64,000 bases of DNA, from contig NC_052351.1 of NCBI RefSeq assembly GCF_009727055.1, forward strand, positions 11,383,196-11,447,195, given 5' to 3'. The notes under the pieces were generated by a model, which was given only the letters and a program-made list of their open reading frames with translations, ran no database searches and was not told the origin of the DNA. This document shows, one piece after another, positions 1 through 11,881 of the stretch. The position numbers and the translations under genes are program-made. The stretch comes from Benincasa hispida. Lineage: Eukaryota; Streptophyta; Magnoliopsida; Cucurbitales; Cucurbitaceae. How positions within the stretch are numbered: position 1 is the stretch's first letter; each line of letters begins with the position of its first letter.

Positions 1-809
1 AACCTCGACCGTAGTTCCAACTTCTTAGGATTAGCCTCAAGCACATGTGCAGGGCAACCCTAAATGCGGAAGTGACATAAACTAGCTTTATGCCATTCCA
101 CAACTCCAGAGGTGTTCTTGTAACACTCTTGAAGGGAACACAGTTGAGTATGTATGCCACAGTCTCCATTGCGAAACCCTAAAACGAGTCTGGTAAGGAA
201 GCATAACTCATCATCGAGCGAACCATGTCCAACAAGGTCCTATTTCTCCTCTCCGCTACACCATTTTACTGAGGTGTACCTGACACTAAGAGTTTGGAAA
301 CGATTCCATGTTCTATCAAATAGTCCTAGAATGTTGAGTCCAAAAACTCTCCACCTCGATCCGATCGAAGTGTTTTAATCTAACTCACTTAGAAGTCCAT
401 TCTTCACCAATCTCTCAATCCTATTGAGATTGATGTGCCCTAAACCTAGATGCCAAAGTTGGACATTTTCTTTTGGAGAAATTCGTCGATGTTTTGATTG
501 AGTTATGACAGTTCTGAACAATTCAGTATTGTGGAGGGAATTAATGGCTAACGGCCTTAGCACATATAAATTCGATTCCAGATTTACTGTGCAAATAAAA
601 ACACCATCTTTATGAATAAACGCTTTATTCACATCAAAAGAGACAATATATTTACATTGCAATAAACATTTTACAGAAATAAGGTTCTTTTTTAGTTCAG
701 GAACAATATATATATTACGTAAAATAAGAAACCTATTATGTAAAGCTAACTGGAGTCTTCCCACTGCCACAGCTGAGACGACGTACCCGATGCCTACTTG
801 CATCGTCAT
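1..809 (-). pseudogene. copia pol remnant: protease end, GAG-pre-integrase, integrase core
   Basis: The frame at 375-809 ends in the GAG-pre-integrase region, with the LWHL-LGH motif near 450. At about 375 the reading passes straight into the integrase catalytic core, seen as an SDRGGE motif near 345-365 and a GVAERRNRTLLDMVR block near 190-250. The stretch that normally carries the rest of the zinc-binding region and the first part of the core is missing, so about 100 codons seem to have been deleted. In-frame stops occur in the core (for example just after the DSTF segment and in the QNGV motif). The protein cannot be made, so this is a fossil. The window start removes the rest of pol. Confidence 0.88.
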
Positions 810-839
810 CTCACCAGCATCTAGCTGTCGCTAAGATCT

Positions 840-1843
840 AATCCCCTGAAAAGAAGAACAAACATGGTTAGTGGCACTTGAATCAATTATCCAGGCAGAA
901 TCATCATTCTCCACTAAACAAGTTTCAAACACAAGTAAATCACATTTACCTTTATCTGCCTTAGCCTTAGCCTTGGCTGCTTTCTTCTCTTTCAGATACC
1001 GAAGACAGTTCCTCTTCTAGTGTCCATCTTGGTTGCAGTGGAAACACTGTCCCTTAACAACTTGTGGACGCTTACTTGGGGCGACAGGCGGTGGGTTAGC
1101 AGATGCCTTCCCTTTTCCCTTACCACCTTTCTTCTTCTTCCTCTTTGTAGAGTTAGAAGCAGAAGGTGCAGACTCTGTTCCTGAGGTCGAACCTCTATAG
1201 AACGTCCTGGAGGATGAAGCAATATTTGCCTCACCCTTTTGCCTTTTTTACTTTTCAGTAAAGATTGGTATGTTTGCAACTCGTTGAGGAGAGTTGTAAG
1301 GTTATACTTCACTTTGTTAAGAATCACATTACTAACAAAGTGTAGGAAGCTCTCCGGAAAAGAATGCAGGATTATGCTAATCTGGCTACCTTCATCGATG
1401 GTAGACTCATTCAACTCCGCCACATTGAAGTGGACCATCATGTTTAGCACATGTTCACGAACAGAGGTGCCTTCTTCCATTTTGGAGTTGAATTTGTATT
1501 TAAGAGCCTCATGCATAAGTTGTTCACACGGTTGTCCAAACATCCCCCGCAGGGACTCCATGATCTCACGCGCTAAGACCATAAGCTCATGTTTCTTGGC
1601 CAAGACTTCAGAAAGACTTGCCAAGATGTAGGCTCGGGCCTTCTCATTCGCCCTTGTCCATCGCTCATATGCCTCCCGAACATTTCGAGCGGCATTCGGA
1701 GCTGGAATAGGAGGACAAGCTTCCGTGAGACCGAACATGAGATCCTCGATGATCAGGATCGTCGTGATCATATGTTTCCATGTTGAGAAATTATTGCCAG
1801 TAAGTTTTTCGGCGTTTAACAACGATAACATGGTTGTTTCCAT
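840..1843 (-). pseudogene. copia gag remnant with zinc knuckle and protease start
   Basis: The open frame starting at 1843 is a UBN2-type copia Gag: an N-terminal LTGNNFSTWKHM segment and a MFGQP segment in the middle. Near 1245 the original frame is lost and the track continues in another frame. The CX2CX4HX4C zinc knuckle is at about 1000-1050 in the correct frame, but a TAG lies directly after its histidine. The protease follows at about 845-905. Its active site reads DSS where copia proteases usually have DSG, inside the usual W-I-D-S-x-A-T-N-H-V-C-S-S context. This is structural capsid protein plus nucleocapsid finger, now inactive. Confidence 0.88.
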
Positions 1844-4463
1844 TTTGAAAATGTTGCTGAAAATACGAATAAAACTTTATTAGAATTTTGCTAAACCACT
1901 TTTAAACCAATAAGTTTTGCAAAACAGTTTCAAGTACCCTAAGTTATAGACTTTTATTTTGCAATGATGCCCCAGTGAGGCAAGATAAACGCCACCGGTG
2001 GGGTGATCAGTTGCCCCTTCGTTGGGATGAGACATTCTCAACCATTAGGTAGAACCAACTCTTGGAAACTGAACCTAACAACTACAATTTTTCGGTCCAG
2101 AATAGTTAAGCTTTAACTATTCCATGTAAGTGTAACCCCTCGCTTTCGGTCCAGAGTCCCGCCCTAATGTGCTTATCGTAGGGAAAAGATAGATTAGGAC
2201 AAGAAACTAAGTTACCTTATCCTCTTATAGGAGATTAAATAAAGAAACGCGCAAAACTGCCATCCTTTAGGGGGACACTCCGAGGGTGCCTCGAGGCGAT
2301 GCGAAGTAACTTTATTCAACCTAACGAGAATGACCGAGGGATATACTGTCGCACTTCCCGTTCCCACTTACTTTGAACACTCTCTCCATCCACCTTGACC
2401 TACCCAAACACCATCCGTTGGGGGGACACGCCAAAGGTGCCATGAGGCCGATGATAGATCTCACAGTGTGGACTATATAGAAGAAACGTGAAAGGTTTAA
2501 GTGAAACATCTTATGCCCCAAGTACCTCCCACTGAATGTTCTACCTAGGGATTCATTAACCTAGACAATCCAGCTATTGATTTTAGTCTAAGTCGTCTTT
2601 TTAAACTCTCTCATAAACAACGTTTGTCTATGAAATATGAACAAGTTCAAGTAGTCACATTTAAACACTTTAGGGACTGCCCTTAACTTGCATGCATGCA
2701 TCAAATCTATCTAATTCACCTTTCCAGGTAAGTTCCTAGGTAAGGGTGTTATGTTTTCGTCAAATTAAACACCCCAGCCTAGACAGAACCCGCCTTAGAC
2801 AAAAGGTCCCTTATAGATAGATTTGCTACACTTTAACCTTTTATTTGCCAATTTAATCCTATTAAACTGATTAAAAGTTTAAAGTCTTAGGGTTGCTAAT
2901 CGTATTAGAACCGTGATCTTAGATCTATGTGCACCAAGTTTTAAACACTTTAAAACCATGAATTAAACCTAAGTGAGCATGCATATCTTTCTTATTTCTT
3001 TTAGTTCTAATTTCTTTTTAACTTTTAAAAAGAAACAACTAAAATCATTGCACACAACGAGGCATTTATAACATTTATAAAGTAACCTATGTGTCATGCT
3101 TCATGTAATTTCTGGTCATTACCATATATAACTTTTATATAACGTGTAAAGAGCAAGAAACATGCTATCATTCACCTTTATACTATAACAATTATAATAT
3201 AAAGATGATACATGTCAATGCTTTTTATGCATGCATAAATATAACTCTTATATTATATGATGCATGAGCATGCTCTTACATAATTAAATCATAACAATTA
3301 CAATAAAGAGATGGTGCATGACCATTGCATAACCTAAGGTGGGATTTACTATATGTGCATACCATATGACATATAAAAACATACATTGCATGTAATAAAT
3401 AAAGGATTAATGGACCGCGATGAGCCTTTACAAAAATCGGAATGAAAAAACCCTATCTATTACATTTTTCATCGAGCAAACTGGTTCACAGGCGAACTAG
3501 GTCTTGAACTGCTAGGAGGTCTTCATCGTGTAGTACACTCCAGTATGTAGACGATCATTCAATGTGCACTATACGATATGAGCATAAGTAAACGATCATG
3601 TAGTGTGACGACAGGTAAACGATTTACCTTGCGTTACTAAGCGATCGTTTAGTCAATTACTAAGCGATGAACCTTGTCGACCTAAACTATCGTCTAGTGT
3701 GCACGTTTTAAACAATACGCAATCATCTCATTATATACAAGATGCATGCAACCAGGTAAACGATTTACCTTGCGATACTAAGCGATCTTTTAGTCAGTTA
3801 CTAAGTGATGAAGCTTGCTGACCTAAACGATCGTCTAGCACGCGTGATTTTTAAATAATATGCGAGTGTCTCATTGTCTAAACGATGTGTGCAACCAGGT
3901 AAACGATTTACCTTGCGATGCTAAGCGATTGTTTAGTCAGTTACTAAGCAATAAAGCTTGCTGACCTAAACGATCGTCTAGCTTGCGCGCGCGTTAAACA
4001 ATACTCAATGATAGCGTACCCGATCGTCAACACGATACGATCAACTCTTGATTGCATATCCCATCATTTAACCGATGCGTTCAGCAACGATCACTTACTC
4101 CTTCATCTTTACGATGCAATCAACAGCGGTCGTGTATAACATCTTCTACACTATGCGATCAACCCTAGATCGCCTCATTCCTTAAAGAACCGCAACACTT
4201 GCCCAGATCGCTTTGACGAACGACTCAAAACTTCAAAAAAACCTTGAATACAACGATAACGATTATTAATGCCCAAAAAATGCAGGGGCCTTTACAAATA
4301 ACTGCAAGTGTAAAAGGATCTAAATCAAACCGAGGCAAATCATCCCGAAAACATCCATTAATCCGCACATCCATAGCAAAATTTAACCATTAAATCAGCA
4401 TAGTAATGCACCGACCATGAATGTATATGTCATTTCGTTGCAACAGATGAAATCGGAGTATCA
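1844..4463 (-). other. copia untranslated leader, 2.6 kb
   Basis: This is the stretch between gag and the primer binding site and has no long ORF. It holds two copies of a GGGGGACAC...GGTGCC...GAGG segment (near 2270-2300 and 2420-2455), a TATAAC/TTTATA-rich stretch at 3060-3420, and the 142-bp tandem repeat at 3613-4010. A similar leader, with the same GGGGACAC...CTCGAGGCCGA words, recurs at about 60300-62170, so the two elements belong to related lineages. Confidence 0.75.
3613..4010. repeat. 142-bp tandem repeat, nearly 3 copies
   Basis: Copies start with AGGTAAACGATTTACCTTGCG at 3613, 3754 and 3897, giving periods of 141 and 143 bp. Each unit carries the words AAGCGAT(C/T)(G/T)TTTAGTC and CTAAACGATCGTCTAG. 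The array lies in the retrotransposon leader. The CGATCG-TAG word also recurs in the LTRs and in the 11.5-kb minisatellite. Confidence 0.85.
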
Positions 4464-4482
4464 GAACCTGGCTCTGATACCA
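4464..4482 (-). other. primer binding site, initiator-Met tRNA type
   Basis: Read on the minus strand the site is TGGTATCAGAGCCAGGTTC, complementary to the 3' end of plant initiator methionine tRNA. It primes minus-strand DNA synthesis in most plant copia elements. Two bases (4483-4484) separate it from the LTR end at 4485. Confidence 0.93.
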
Positions 4483-4484
4483 AT

Positions 4485-6602
4485 TGAAGGATCTCATACC
4501 AATGAGTTCCATGAGCGTGTTCGGATCGCTTCGATCTCATCGTGACCGAAATACAAATTATATACATTCAACACATACAGTTATGCAAATAAATCTAATT
4601 ATCGACATGATACAAACATCAAAATAACAAAGGGATAGAGTTTCATACCAGTTGAAGACAATCTTCACACTCCGGAACTCCAATGCAACGGAAACCCTTC
4701 AAGTGATCTACCAACGCCTGGCGAAAATGTCAACTGCAGTAGCACGATCAATGCGAACTCACGACCGCAACGGAGACGACACCACCACTAATGAGCCCCG
4801 GGTATTCTCAGAGTGAAAACCCAAAGGGTGGGCTTTGGTGAATTATAGTAGAGGACAGAGGAAACACGAATCGTGTAGTTGATAAGCAAGTGGGAGGTGA
4901 AAGCCGCTATCCGCATAGCAAGAAATACTTATCACTATAGGGAGCTACACGATCGTGTAGAATTTTGCTGAACAATCATTTAGGAAAAGGTATACGATCG
5001 TTTAGTAAATCGGCACACTAAATGATCGTTTAGAGAAGCTATCTTGATCGTTTAGGAAACAGTGTGGCGATGTTTAGCGCGAGGTGATCGTTTAGGTGGA
5101 GACAGAAGCTATCGCATAGTCTCTTGAGCGATCGTTTACAAAACACCAGCAGCTTTGAAATCTCTTCAGGCCATCTAATGACGGGCTATTGATTGAACGA
5201 TTCAAAAATGAAACTTTTTTTTATTTTAACTCATCGGTTACCATAACTAATGTTGCCCATTAACCTACGTCCAAACGTGATATTAGAATTAATTATCATA
5301 TAATTAATCAATTAATTCATTAATAAATATAATCATATTATTTTATATCTTATAGTTTGATATCACATATCTACTATAGTATTTTCTCTCTACTGATATA
5401 AATCATTTTATATCTAATTTTTCTCCAAAATAATGTATCTCATACATTTAGCCCATTATATCATATATATAATTGAACTTCTTCTTGTCAATCAGAACAT
5501 TTCAAATTAACCCAAATACTGGTTCTCGACTTTATCCAAGCTACCCGGGACCTAATGGACCTGTGGCTCGAAGCTCCAACGGTCCGTAAATAACTGACTA
5601 AACTCTTTAGTCACGAGATCCACCATCCGTTAACTGTCAAAGCATTCCACTAAAGACCAACAGCTGAACTCTTCTCATACAGATATATTTCTATGTTCAT
5701 CAGATATAATAATCATGAGTACGATGAACCCTTCACAGATGCTCGTAAGTACAACTGGGCCAAATTATCGTTTTGCCCATGTAGTTACATTTCAACTCCT
5801 TAAGTACCACCGATTCCTCTAATGAACAATACAACATAGTCTAACTATGTGTGAACACCTCTCGGGCCAAAAGAAGGTGTTGGTGCGCCACATCGTTCAA
5901 GTCTCGGAATCAGCCCTTAAGGGAGCTATCTATCTACTTACCCCTGCCTCAGGGAAGGAGTGAATTTCATCTTGTGTAGCTGAGGTCCCAGCTCCTAAAT
6001 TAAGATGAATCTCCAAAATGGTAGGTTTCAATCGGCGAACTGGCCACTTGCACCCATACAAATCAAAAGACCGCCCTCAATGACAGGAGTTCCCAACTCA
6101 CTTAGGATTGAGGTCATGTTACCTATGGTCATCCTAGTGAAGTGAAGTCTCTGTCATGAACGGTGTTATATAACTAGACGTTAACACTTCGTGGTCTGGT
6201 CTTATACAAACTCTTTGTATAGGATGCCCCCACTCGTATATCCCCAACACGAATGATCAGGATCAGACCATCTATGACAAATCACAACACTTGTGACCAT
6301 TCCACAAAGCGGACCGCATCCGTAGCGTTACCAGGATAAGGTTTCCCTCTTTTATCCATATACTACAGACCATTTTGATTATCACTCAAGACATGATCCA
6401 CTTGTATGTCACCACATACATGCTTGAGTCACATATAAAAAACTAGGGATTTTATGTTTATCGGTTTGTGGTAAAGCAAATAAAACAATCAACTGAGCAA
6501 AATACAATATGTGAAGTAAATATCATATATTAACAACACAAGCATTCGTACATACTATTTACAAACTACAGGACACGAGACTTTAGGGCATAAACCCCAA
6601 CA
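4485..6602 (-). repeat. copia 5' LTR, 2118 bp
   Basis: It starts with TGAAGG next to the primer site and ends with ...ACCCCAACA, so on the minus strand it opens TGTTGGGG and closes ...CTTCA, the TG...CA form expected. It is long for copia. The part at 4920-5150 contains many ACGATCGTTTAG words. The right part (5520-6480) is similar, inverted, to the solo LTR at 7276-9371. Confidence 0.9.
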
Positions 6603-7270
6603 AAAGGTAGCTGGCGGTGATCGCTGGTTAACGATTATCGGAAGTTGGCTATCGTCGGTCACCAGAAAATGGTTGTTGAAAGTTGGTCACCCATAGTTGC
6701 CAAAAAAGCGGTCATCAAAGGTTGGTCGATAACGGTTGCTGCAAAAACGGTAGTTAAAAGCTGGCCATCAACGATGGTCAGTGGTAGCGGGCGGCAGTCG
6801 CCAGAGGTGGCCGAAAATGATGGTGAGAGGTTGCCAGGAGACGATCGCTGAAAGTTGGCTAATGACAGTATCTGAAAAACGGTGACCAGAGGTTGGCTGG
6901 AGGCAGTTATTGGAAAATAGTGATAGGATGTTGATTGACGGTGGCCATTGAAAAACGGTCATCGAAATTTGGCTGACGACGGTTACTGGAAAGCAGTCGC
7001 CGGAGGTTGGCCGTTCTCAATGTCGAAAAACGTTGATCGGAGGTTGGCACAACAGCCGCCAAAAGTTGATTAACGATGGTCATCGAAAATGGTTATCGGA
7101 AATTGACCATGATGGTTATCGAAAAGCGATCACCAGAGGTTCGCTGGCAACGTTTACTGAAAAATGGTTGCCTAAAGTTGGCCATCAGTGGTCATCGAAA
7201 AATAGTTGATTGAGATGATGTCAGAGGTTGATCGGTGATGATTATAAAAAAAAAAAAGTTTCCGAAGGTT
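6603..7270. repeat. 39-bp degenerate minisatellite, left block
   Basis: About 17 diverged copies of a unit with the core GGTTGGC-GACGGTTGCCGGAAAACGG. The period can be counted exactly at 6680-6760, where TTGGTC recurs after 39 bp. Because 39 is a multiple of three, one frame stays open from 6645 to 6851 as a 13-residue repeat with regularly spaced tryptophans. I treat that ORF as a by-product. The array resumes at 9377 after the solo LTR. Confidence 0.85.
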
Positions 7271-7275
7271 GACCT

Positions 7276-9371
7276 TGTTGAGATTAGAGTTCTAATTCTC
7301 CCGGAGTCTTGTTGTTTGTAATTATACACATTTTTTATGAATAAAATAACTGTTATTTCATTCTAGATTTACTCATATCCAATAAACAAAACTCCATGGT
7401 TATTTTATGTAAACTTAAGCATGTATATGTGATATCAAGTGGATCATGTCTTAAGTGATAACCTAGATAGATCTGTAGTATAAGGATTAAGATGGGATAC
7501 CTGATCTTGGTGACATTATAGATACGGCCAGTTTTGTAGAGGTTTACAAGTATTGTAAACTACTATAGATGGTAGATCTTGACCATTCATGTGGAGACAT
7601 ACATGCGAGGGTATTCTATACAAGGAGTTTGTATAAGACCGGACCACGAGATGACCAGACACTGTATATAACGCCGTTGATACTGGAAACTTACATCTCA
7701 CCTAAACGACCATAGGTGGCAGACCTCAATCCTGAGTGTTTTGGGAACTCCTGCCTTTGAGGGCGGTTCTTTGATTAGTATGGGTGAGAGTGGCCAGATT
7801 GCCAACTCAACATGCCTACCTTTTTGGGGACTTGTCTGATTTGGGAGTTGGGAACTCAATATACAAGATGGAATTCAATCCTTCCCTGAAGCAGGGGTAA
7901 GTAGACAGATTGCTCCCTTAAGGACTGATTCTAGGGCTTGAACATAGTGGCTACAACTTCTCTTTGGAAGGAAGGACTCAGTCATAGTAGGACAATGACT
8001 TATGTTCATTAGAGGATTCAGTGGTACTTAAGGAATTAGATGTAACTACAGGGGCATGACGGTTATTAACTGAGCTGATCCTTACGAGCGATCTATGAAG
8101 GGTTTTCACACTGTTGATTAGTTAAGATGGACACATAATATATTTGTAGTAAGAAGAGTTCAGTTGTCAGTATTTAATGGAGTGCCTGACAGTTAACGGA
8201 TGGTGGATCCTGTGACTAAAGAGTTTAGTCAGTTATTCACGTACCATTGGAGCTTCGAGCTACAGGTTCATAAGGTCCCTTTGGTAGCTCAATGGATTCA
8301 AATTGAGGATCAGTTCTTGGTGTTGATTTGAAATGTTCAAATTGACAAGAAGTAATTCAATTATATATGATATGATCGGTATGATGTATGAGATACATCA
8401 AGTGGAGGATTAATGTAAATGAGATTTACATTAAGTACCATGTAATAGAAAAAGAGCTATGGTTTATATGTTTCATGAGATGAAATATTAAAACTATAGG
8501 TTATAAATATATTATGGTAAGTTGATAATTATCTCTTTTTCTCTAATAACTAATTGAGTGGGAGGTTATTGGTAATTTCATGGTAACCGTGAGATAAAAA
8601 GAAAAATGTTTTCTTAATTTTAGTAAAAAAAAGAAATAAGAAAATAAGATTTGTTAAATTGTAATTTTGAGATTTCCAATCTCGGAAAGTTCTTATGGAT
8701 AGTTGTCAAGTAAATCAGATTTACTAAGCGACGGCTTAGAGTTAGCTAAACGATCGTGGAGTGTTCTTACACGATAGACACTCAGCTAGACGATGAGTTA
8801 AACGATTGCATAGTTTTTGCTAGACGATCGCATAGCTTTTCCTAAATGATTGGGCATCGATCTATACGATAGCTCGTTCCATCTCCCATTTGCTCAATTG
8901 TTTACACAATTGTGGTTCCTCCGATTTTTTGCCTCAAACCAAGTCTACACAAAGCCCACCCTCTGGATTCTCACACCGAGAATACCAAGGTAACCTTCTT
9001 GGTGGTGTCATACTCAACTCAACACTGTCGAGGTTTTGTGGAGGTCGTTCGTGGTGTTCAGAGTATTCGTGACCTTGGTGATCGCTTAGTTCGAGTGCGC
9101 GGTGATCATGCAGTGTAGCGGTCGTGTTGGACAAACATTCATGTGTTTCTGTGTTGCCGTGATCGAGCGTTCGTGATCAAGGAACTTGAAGATGAGTCTG
9201 CAAAGGTTTGTTGTTTCTTGTCCTTGATCTATAGTAAAACATGCTGTAATTTCTATTTTATGCATAACTATTCGTTTCCGTTTGTGATTGTAATTGTAAT
9301 GTTCATATATGATTGAAATTTGGAAATATCCTTCCGCTACACATGAAAATCCTTGTATTCGATTTCTTTCA
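7276..9371 (+). mobile_element. solo copia LTR, 2096 bp, with target duplication GACCT
   Basis: The sequence begins TGTTGAGATTAG and ends CTTTCA, and is flanked by identical GACCT pentamers at 7271-7275 and 9372-9376. No primer site, internal region or second LTR follows, so this is a solo LTR left by recombination between two LTRs. It is related, in opposite orientation, to the LTR at 4485-6602: both carry the same ACAAGTGGATCATGTCTT, AGGAGTTTGTATAAGACC and CCCTTAAGG-type segments. Short ORFs in it are not genes. Confidence 0.93.
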
Positions 9372-9376
9372 GACCT

Positions 9377-9616
9377 GCGACCATCGAGGGAAAACAATCA
9401 TCGGAAGTTGATTGACGACGATTGTCAAAAAGTAGTCGTCGGAGGTTGTCTTTGGTAGTGGTTGTCGGGAAGACAGTAGCCAAAAGTTGGTAGCCGACGG
9501 TTGCCAAAAACAATCGCTGAAAAACGGTCATTAGAGATTGGTCGGTGTCAATTGTCGAAGACAGTGGTTGGCGGGTGACAGTTGTTGGAGGTTGGCCGAC
9601 AAGGATCGCCAGAGTT
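9377..9616. repeat. 39-bp degenerate minisatellite, right block
   Basis: This continues the array at 6603-7270 with the same GGTTG...GACGGTTGTCGGAAAA words, about six copies. Without the LTR and one GACCT copy, the two blocks join into a single array of about 23 units. Confidence 0.82.
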
Positions 9617-11454
9617 TTTCATATCATTTAGAAGAGATTAACCATTAAACAATTAAAATTATTTTTTCTAAAAATTGGTTTTAAATGTTTATCCTGAAAA
9701 AACCAACTTATTTTATAAGCTCATTTTCTCAAAATTCATTTAGGTGGTTGTCAAACACATGAATTTTTTTTCAAAACAACTTTTCTTTTTTTAATTTAGT
9801 CACTTGAAATGGCAATCCAAACACACTCTTGAGTCTTTTCTCAAAATTCTTACACTTTTGCTCTCTATTTTCAACTTAGTGTTGGAAACTATGTGATAAG
9901 AATAAGTTTTTCTTTCAAATAAAATAATTCACTGTTTGTACACATGAAGGTTCAATGTGCTTTCTCCATGCCCAAATTTTCCATCAATAATAAACGATAT
10001 AGCAAATTAACATAGGTTAATTCGTTAACTGTTAAGTATATATCTCCAACAAAAGGATTAGAGGTTTAAATCTTCATATTCACACATATGGTTGGACTAA
10101 AAAAAAAAAAATATAATTTGTTAAATGTCAAATTGTCTTTCTCCTAAATGGAGTGAGTATTTCTCTATGTCATATATAGATGCCAGAATTCGAACATGAA
10201 AAATGCATATGAAAGCGACAACATTATGCAAAAGAAGGAAAATGTAGGCAGTGAAGTTGTACTTGCCACTTCATAATGATTACCAGGGATGTCTTCCTTG
10301 TCCCATGTTTAGGTTGAATCAAGAGTTTTAGGGACAAGAAAGAACTTACTTATTTTTTACATCATAATGATGTATTTATTAGAAATTTTTGACATATATA
10401 GAGCATCCACATCAGGATTTGGAGTCAGATTAGACTCATTCTCGAGCCAAATGGGTTGGGACAAGCATTTGGCATGTCTCATTCATCAAATGGGAAGGCG
10501 AGCAGGTCATTTAGGTCTCTCTCTTCTTTTCCAGACCCAATTATGTTAGAGAATGTATTGAGTATGACTCACTCATTGAAAGGATAGATTTGGCCTCAGC
10601 TCGGGCCCTTGCCCAACCTCTCTTCTTTTTCATGTCCTATTGGGTCAGAGGATGTATTTTTTACTTGAGTTTCATCCTTGTTGATTTAATTTATCTAAAC
10701 CATTCATAACACATGTAAAGATATAGTTAATATTTTATACCAAGAATCTCTAAACGAATCTCAATTTATCAAAACATTGATGATGACAATTGAAATTTCT
10801 TGTGGAGATGGGATAAGGAAGACATCCCCTTGTCATCGGATTATAGAATTAATGTCTCTTACCATTTTCTATTAATATTGTAATGTTAAAAGGAAAAAGA
10901 GGAAAAAGAACATCTAATATCATATCCTTTAACCTTTTATATCAACGAGGACATCCATTAAAATAATAATAATAAATCAGTGGGGCCAAGTCCAAAAGTG
11001 GACTCCCTATAAACTGATTTTATGCCGATCTTTTCTTTCAAACTTAAAAATAAATCAAGTCATTAATATATAAAGAAAAGTTATTTATTTATTATTATTT
11101 TTTTAAAACCAAAATGTATATAAATCCACAAACGATCAATTATCACATTAGAAGCATTAGCTATGTAGAAGTATAAATGCTAAATAAGCTAAACAACACA
11201 TAACCAAACACATATTTTTTATCCGTAAAAACTACTCTGGAAACTTTTCAAAGTTTTCTTTTGGTGGGAGGAAAAAGAGGGTGGGAATGGGAATGAGTTT
11301 ACAAGCCCATGTTTGGTGGGTGAGATTTGTTTATTTACTTTGGAAAAGACAATTCCTAGGTATCTTTTATCCAAAGAATTGCATACCCATTGAAAAGTGT
11401 GGGTTTTCATTTCTTCTTCTGCTTCCTACTACGATTTTTCTTCTTTCCAGTCGT
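9617..11454. other. non-coding AT-rich stretch
   Basis: No gene is recognised. At 10430-10660 there is a diverged direct duplication of a CTCTCTCTTCTTTTCCAGACC-like segment, each copy followed by a TAG/CAGAGAATGTATT-like segment. Poly-A tracts occur at 10098-10110 and 7240-like positions elsewhere, and an ATTATTATTT run at 11085-11103. Confidence 0.6.
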
Positions 11455-11770
11455 AAAATCGTATAGCATTTTGTTATTCAGCGATCGTGTAGCATTTGGT
11501 AGGCGATCATATAACATTTTGTTACTTAGCAATCGTGTAGCATTTGGTAAGCGATCGTATAGCATTGGGTAGGCGATCATATAGCATTTTGTTACTCAAT
11601 GATTGTGTAGCAGAGCCAAGCGATCGAGTAGCTGAGCTCAACGATCGTGTAGCATTTGGTAAGCGATCGTATAGCATTGGGTAGGTGATCGTATAGCGTT
11701 TTGTTACTCCGCGATCGTATAGCGGAGCTCAGCGATCGTGTAGATAATTTAAGCGATCGTATTGTTACGA
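11455..11770. repeat. minisatellite with core GCGATCGTGTAGCATTTGGTA
   Basis: About a dozen units of 22-27 bp, each with a (G/A)CGATCG(T/A)(G/A)TAGC core followed by ATTTGGTAG, ATTTTGTTACTCA or GGAGCTCA. The core is the same word found in the copia leader and LTRs at 3.5-5.2 kb and 8.7-8.9 kb, so this is probably retrotransposon-derived sequence. Confidence 0.85.
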
Positions 11771-11881
11771 AATCGACAATTAAAGAACACAAAAAAAAAA
11801 GGGAACGTAGAGATAGAGAAGATAGACACACAGATATACGTGGTTCACTACAAATTCTGAATAGGTTTCGGGGGCGTACCC

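Larger units (their letters stand above)
1..6602 (-). mobile_element. Ty1/copia LTR retrotransposon, decayed, cut by the window start
   Basis: The parts lie in copia order when read on the minus strand: LTR (4485-6602), a primer binding site complementary to initiator-Met tRNA (4464-4482), a leader of about 2.6 kb, gag (about 1843 to 990), protease, GAG-pre-integrase segment and integrase core (809 to 1). Protease and integrase come directly after gag, before any reverse transcriptase, which identifies copia rather than gypsy. Reverse transcriptase, RNase H and the 3' LTR would lie left of position 1. Stops and frame changes in gag and integrase show that it no longer encodes a working polyprotein. 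The right target-site flank would be AAAGG (6603-6607); its partner is outside the window. Confidence 0.93.

Noticed and set aside
1239..1786. Plus-strand ORFs of 130 and 65 residues
   Set aside because: They are antisense to the copia gag remnant.
3613..4010. Regularly repeated units resembling a repeat-spacer array
   Set aside because: The units are 142 bp long and similar along their whole length, with no unique spacers, in a plant retrotransposon leader. Not a CRISPR array.
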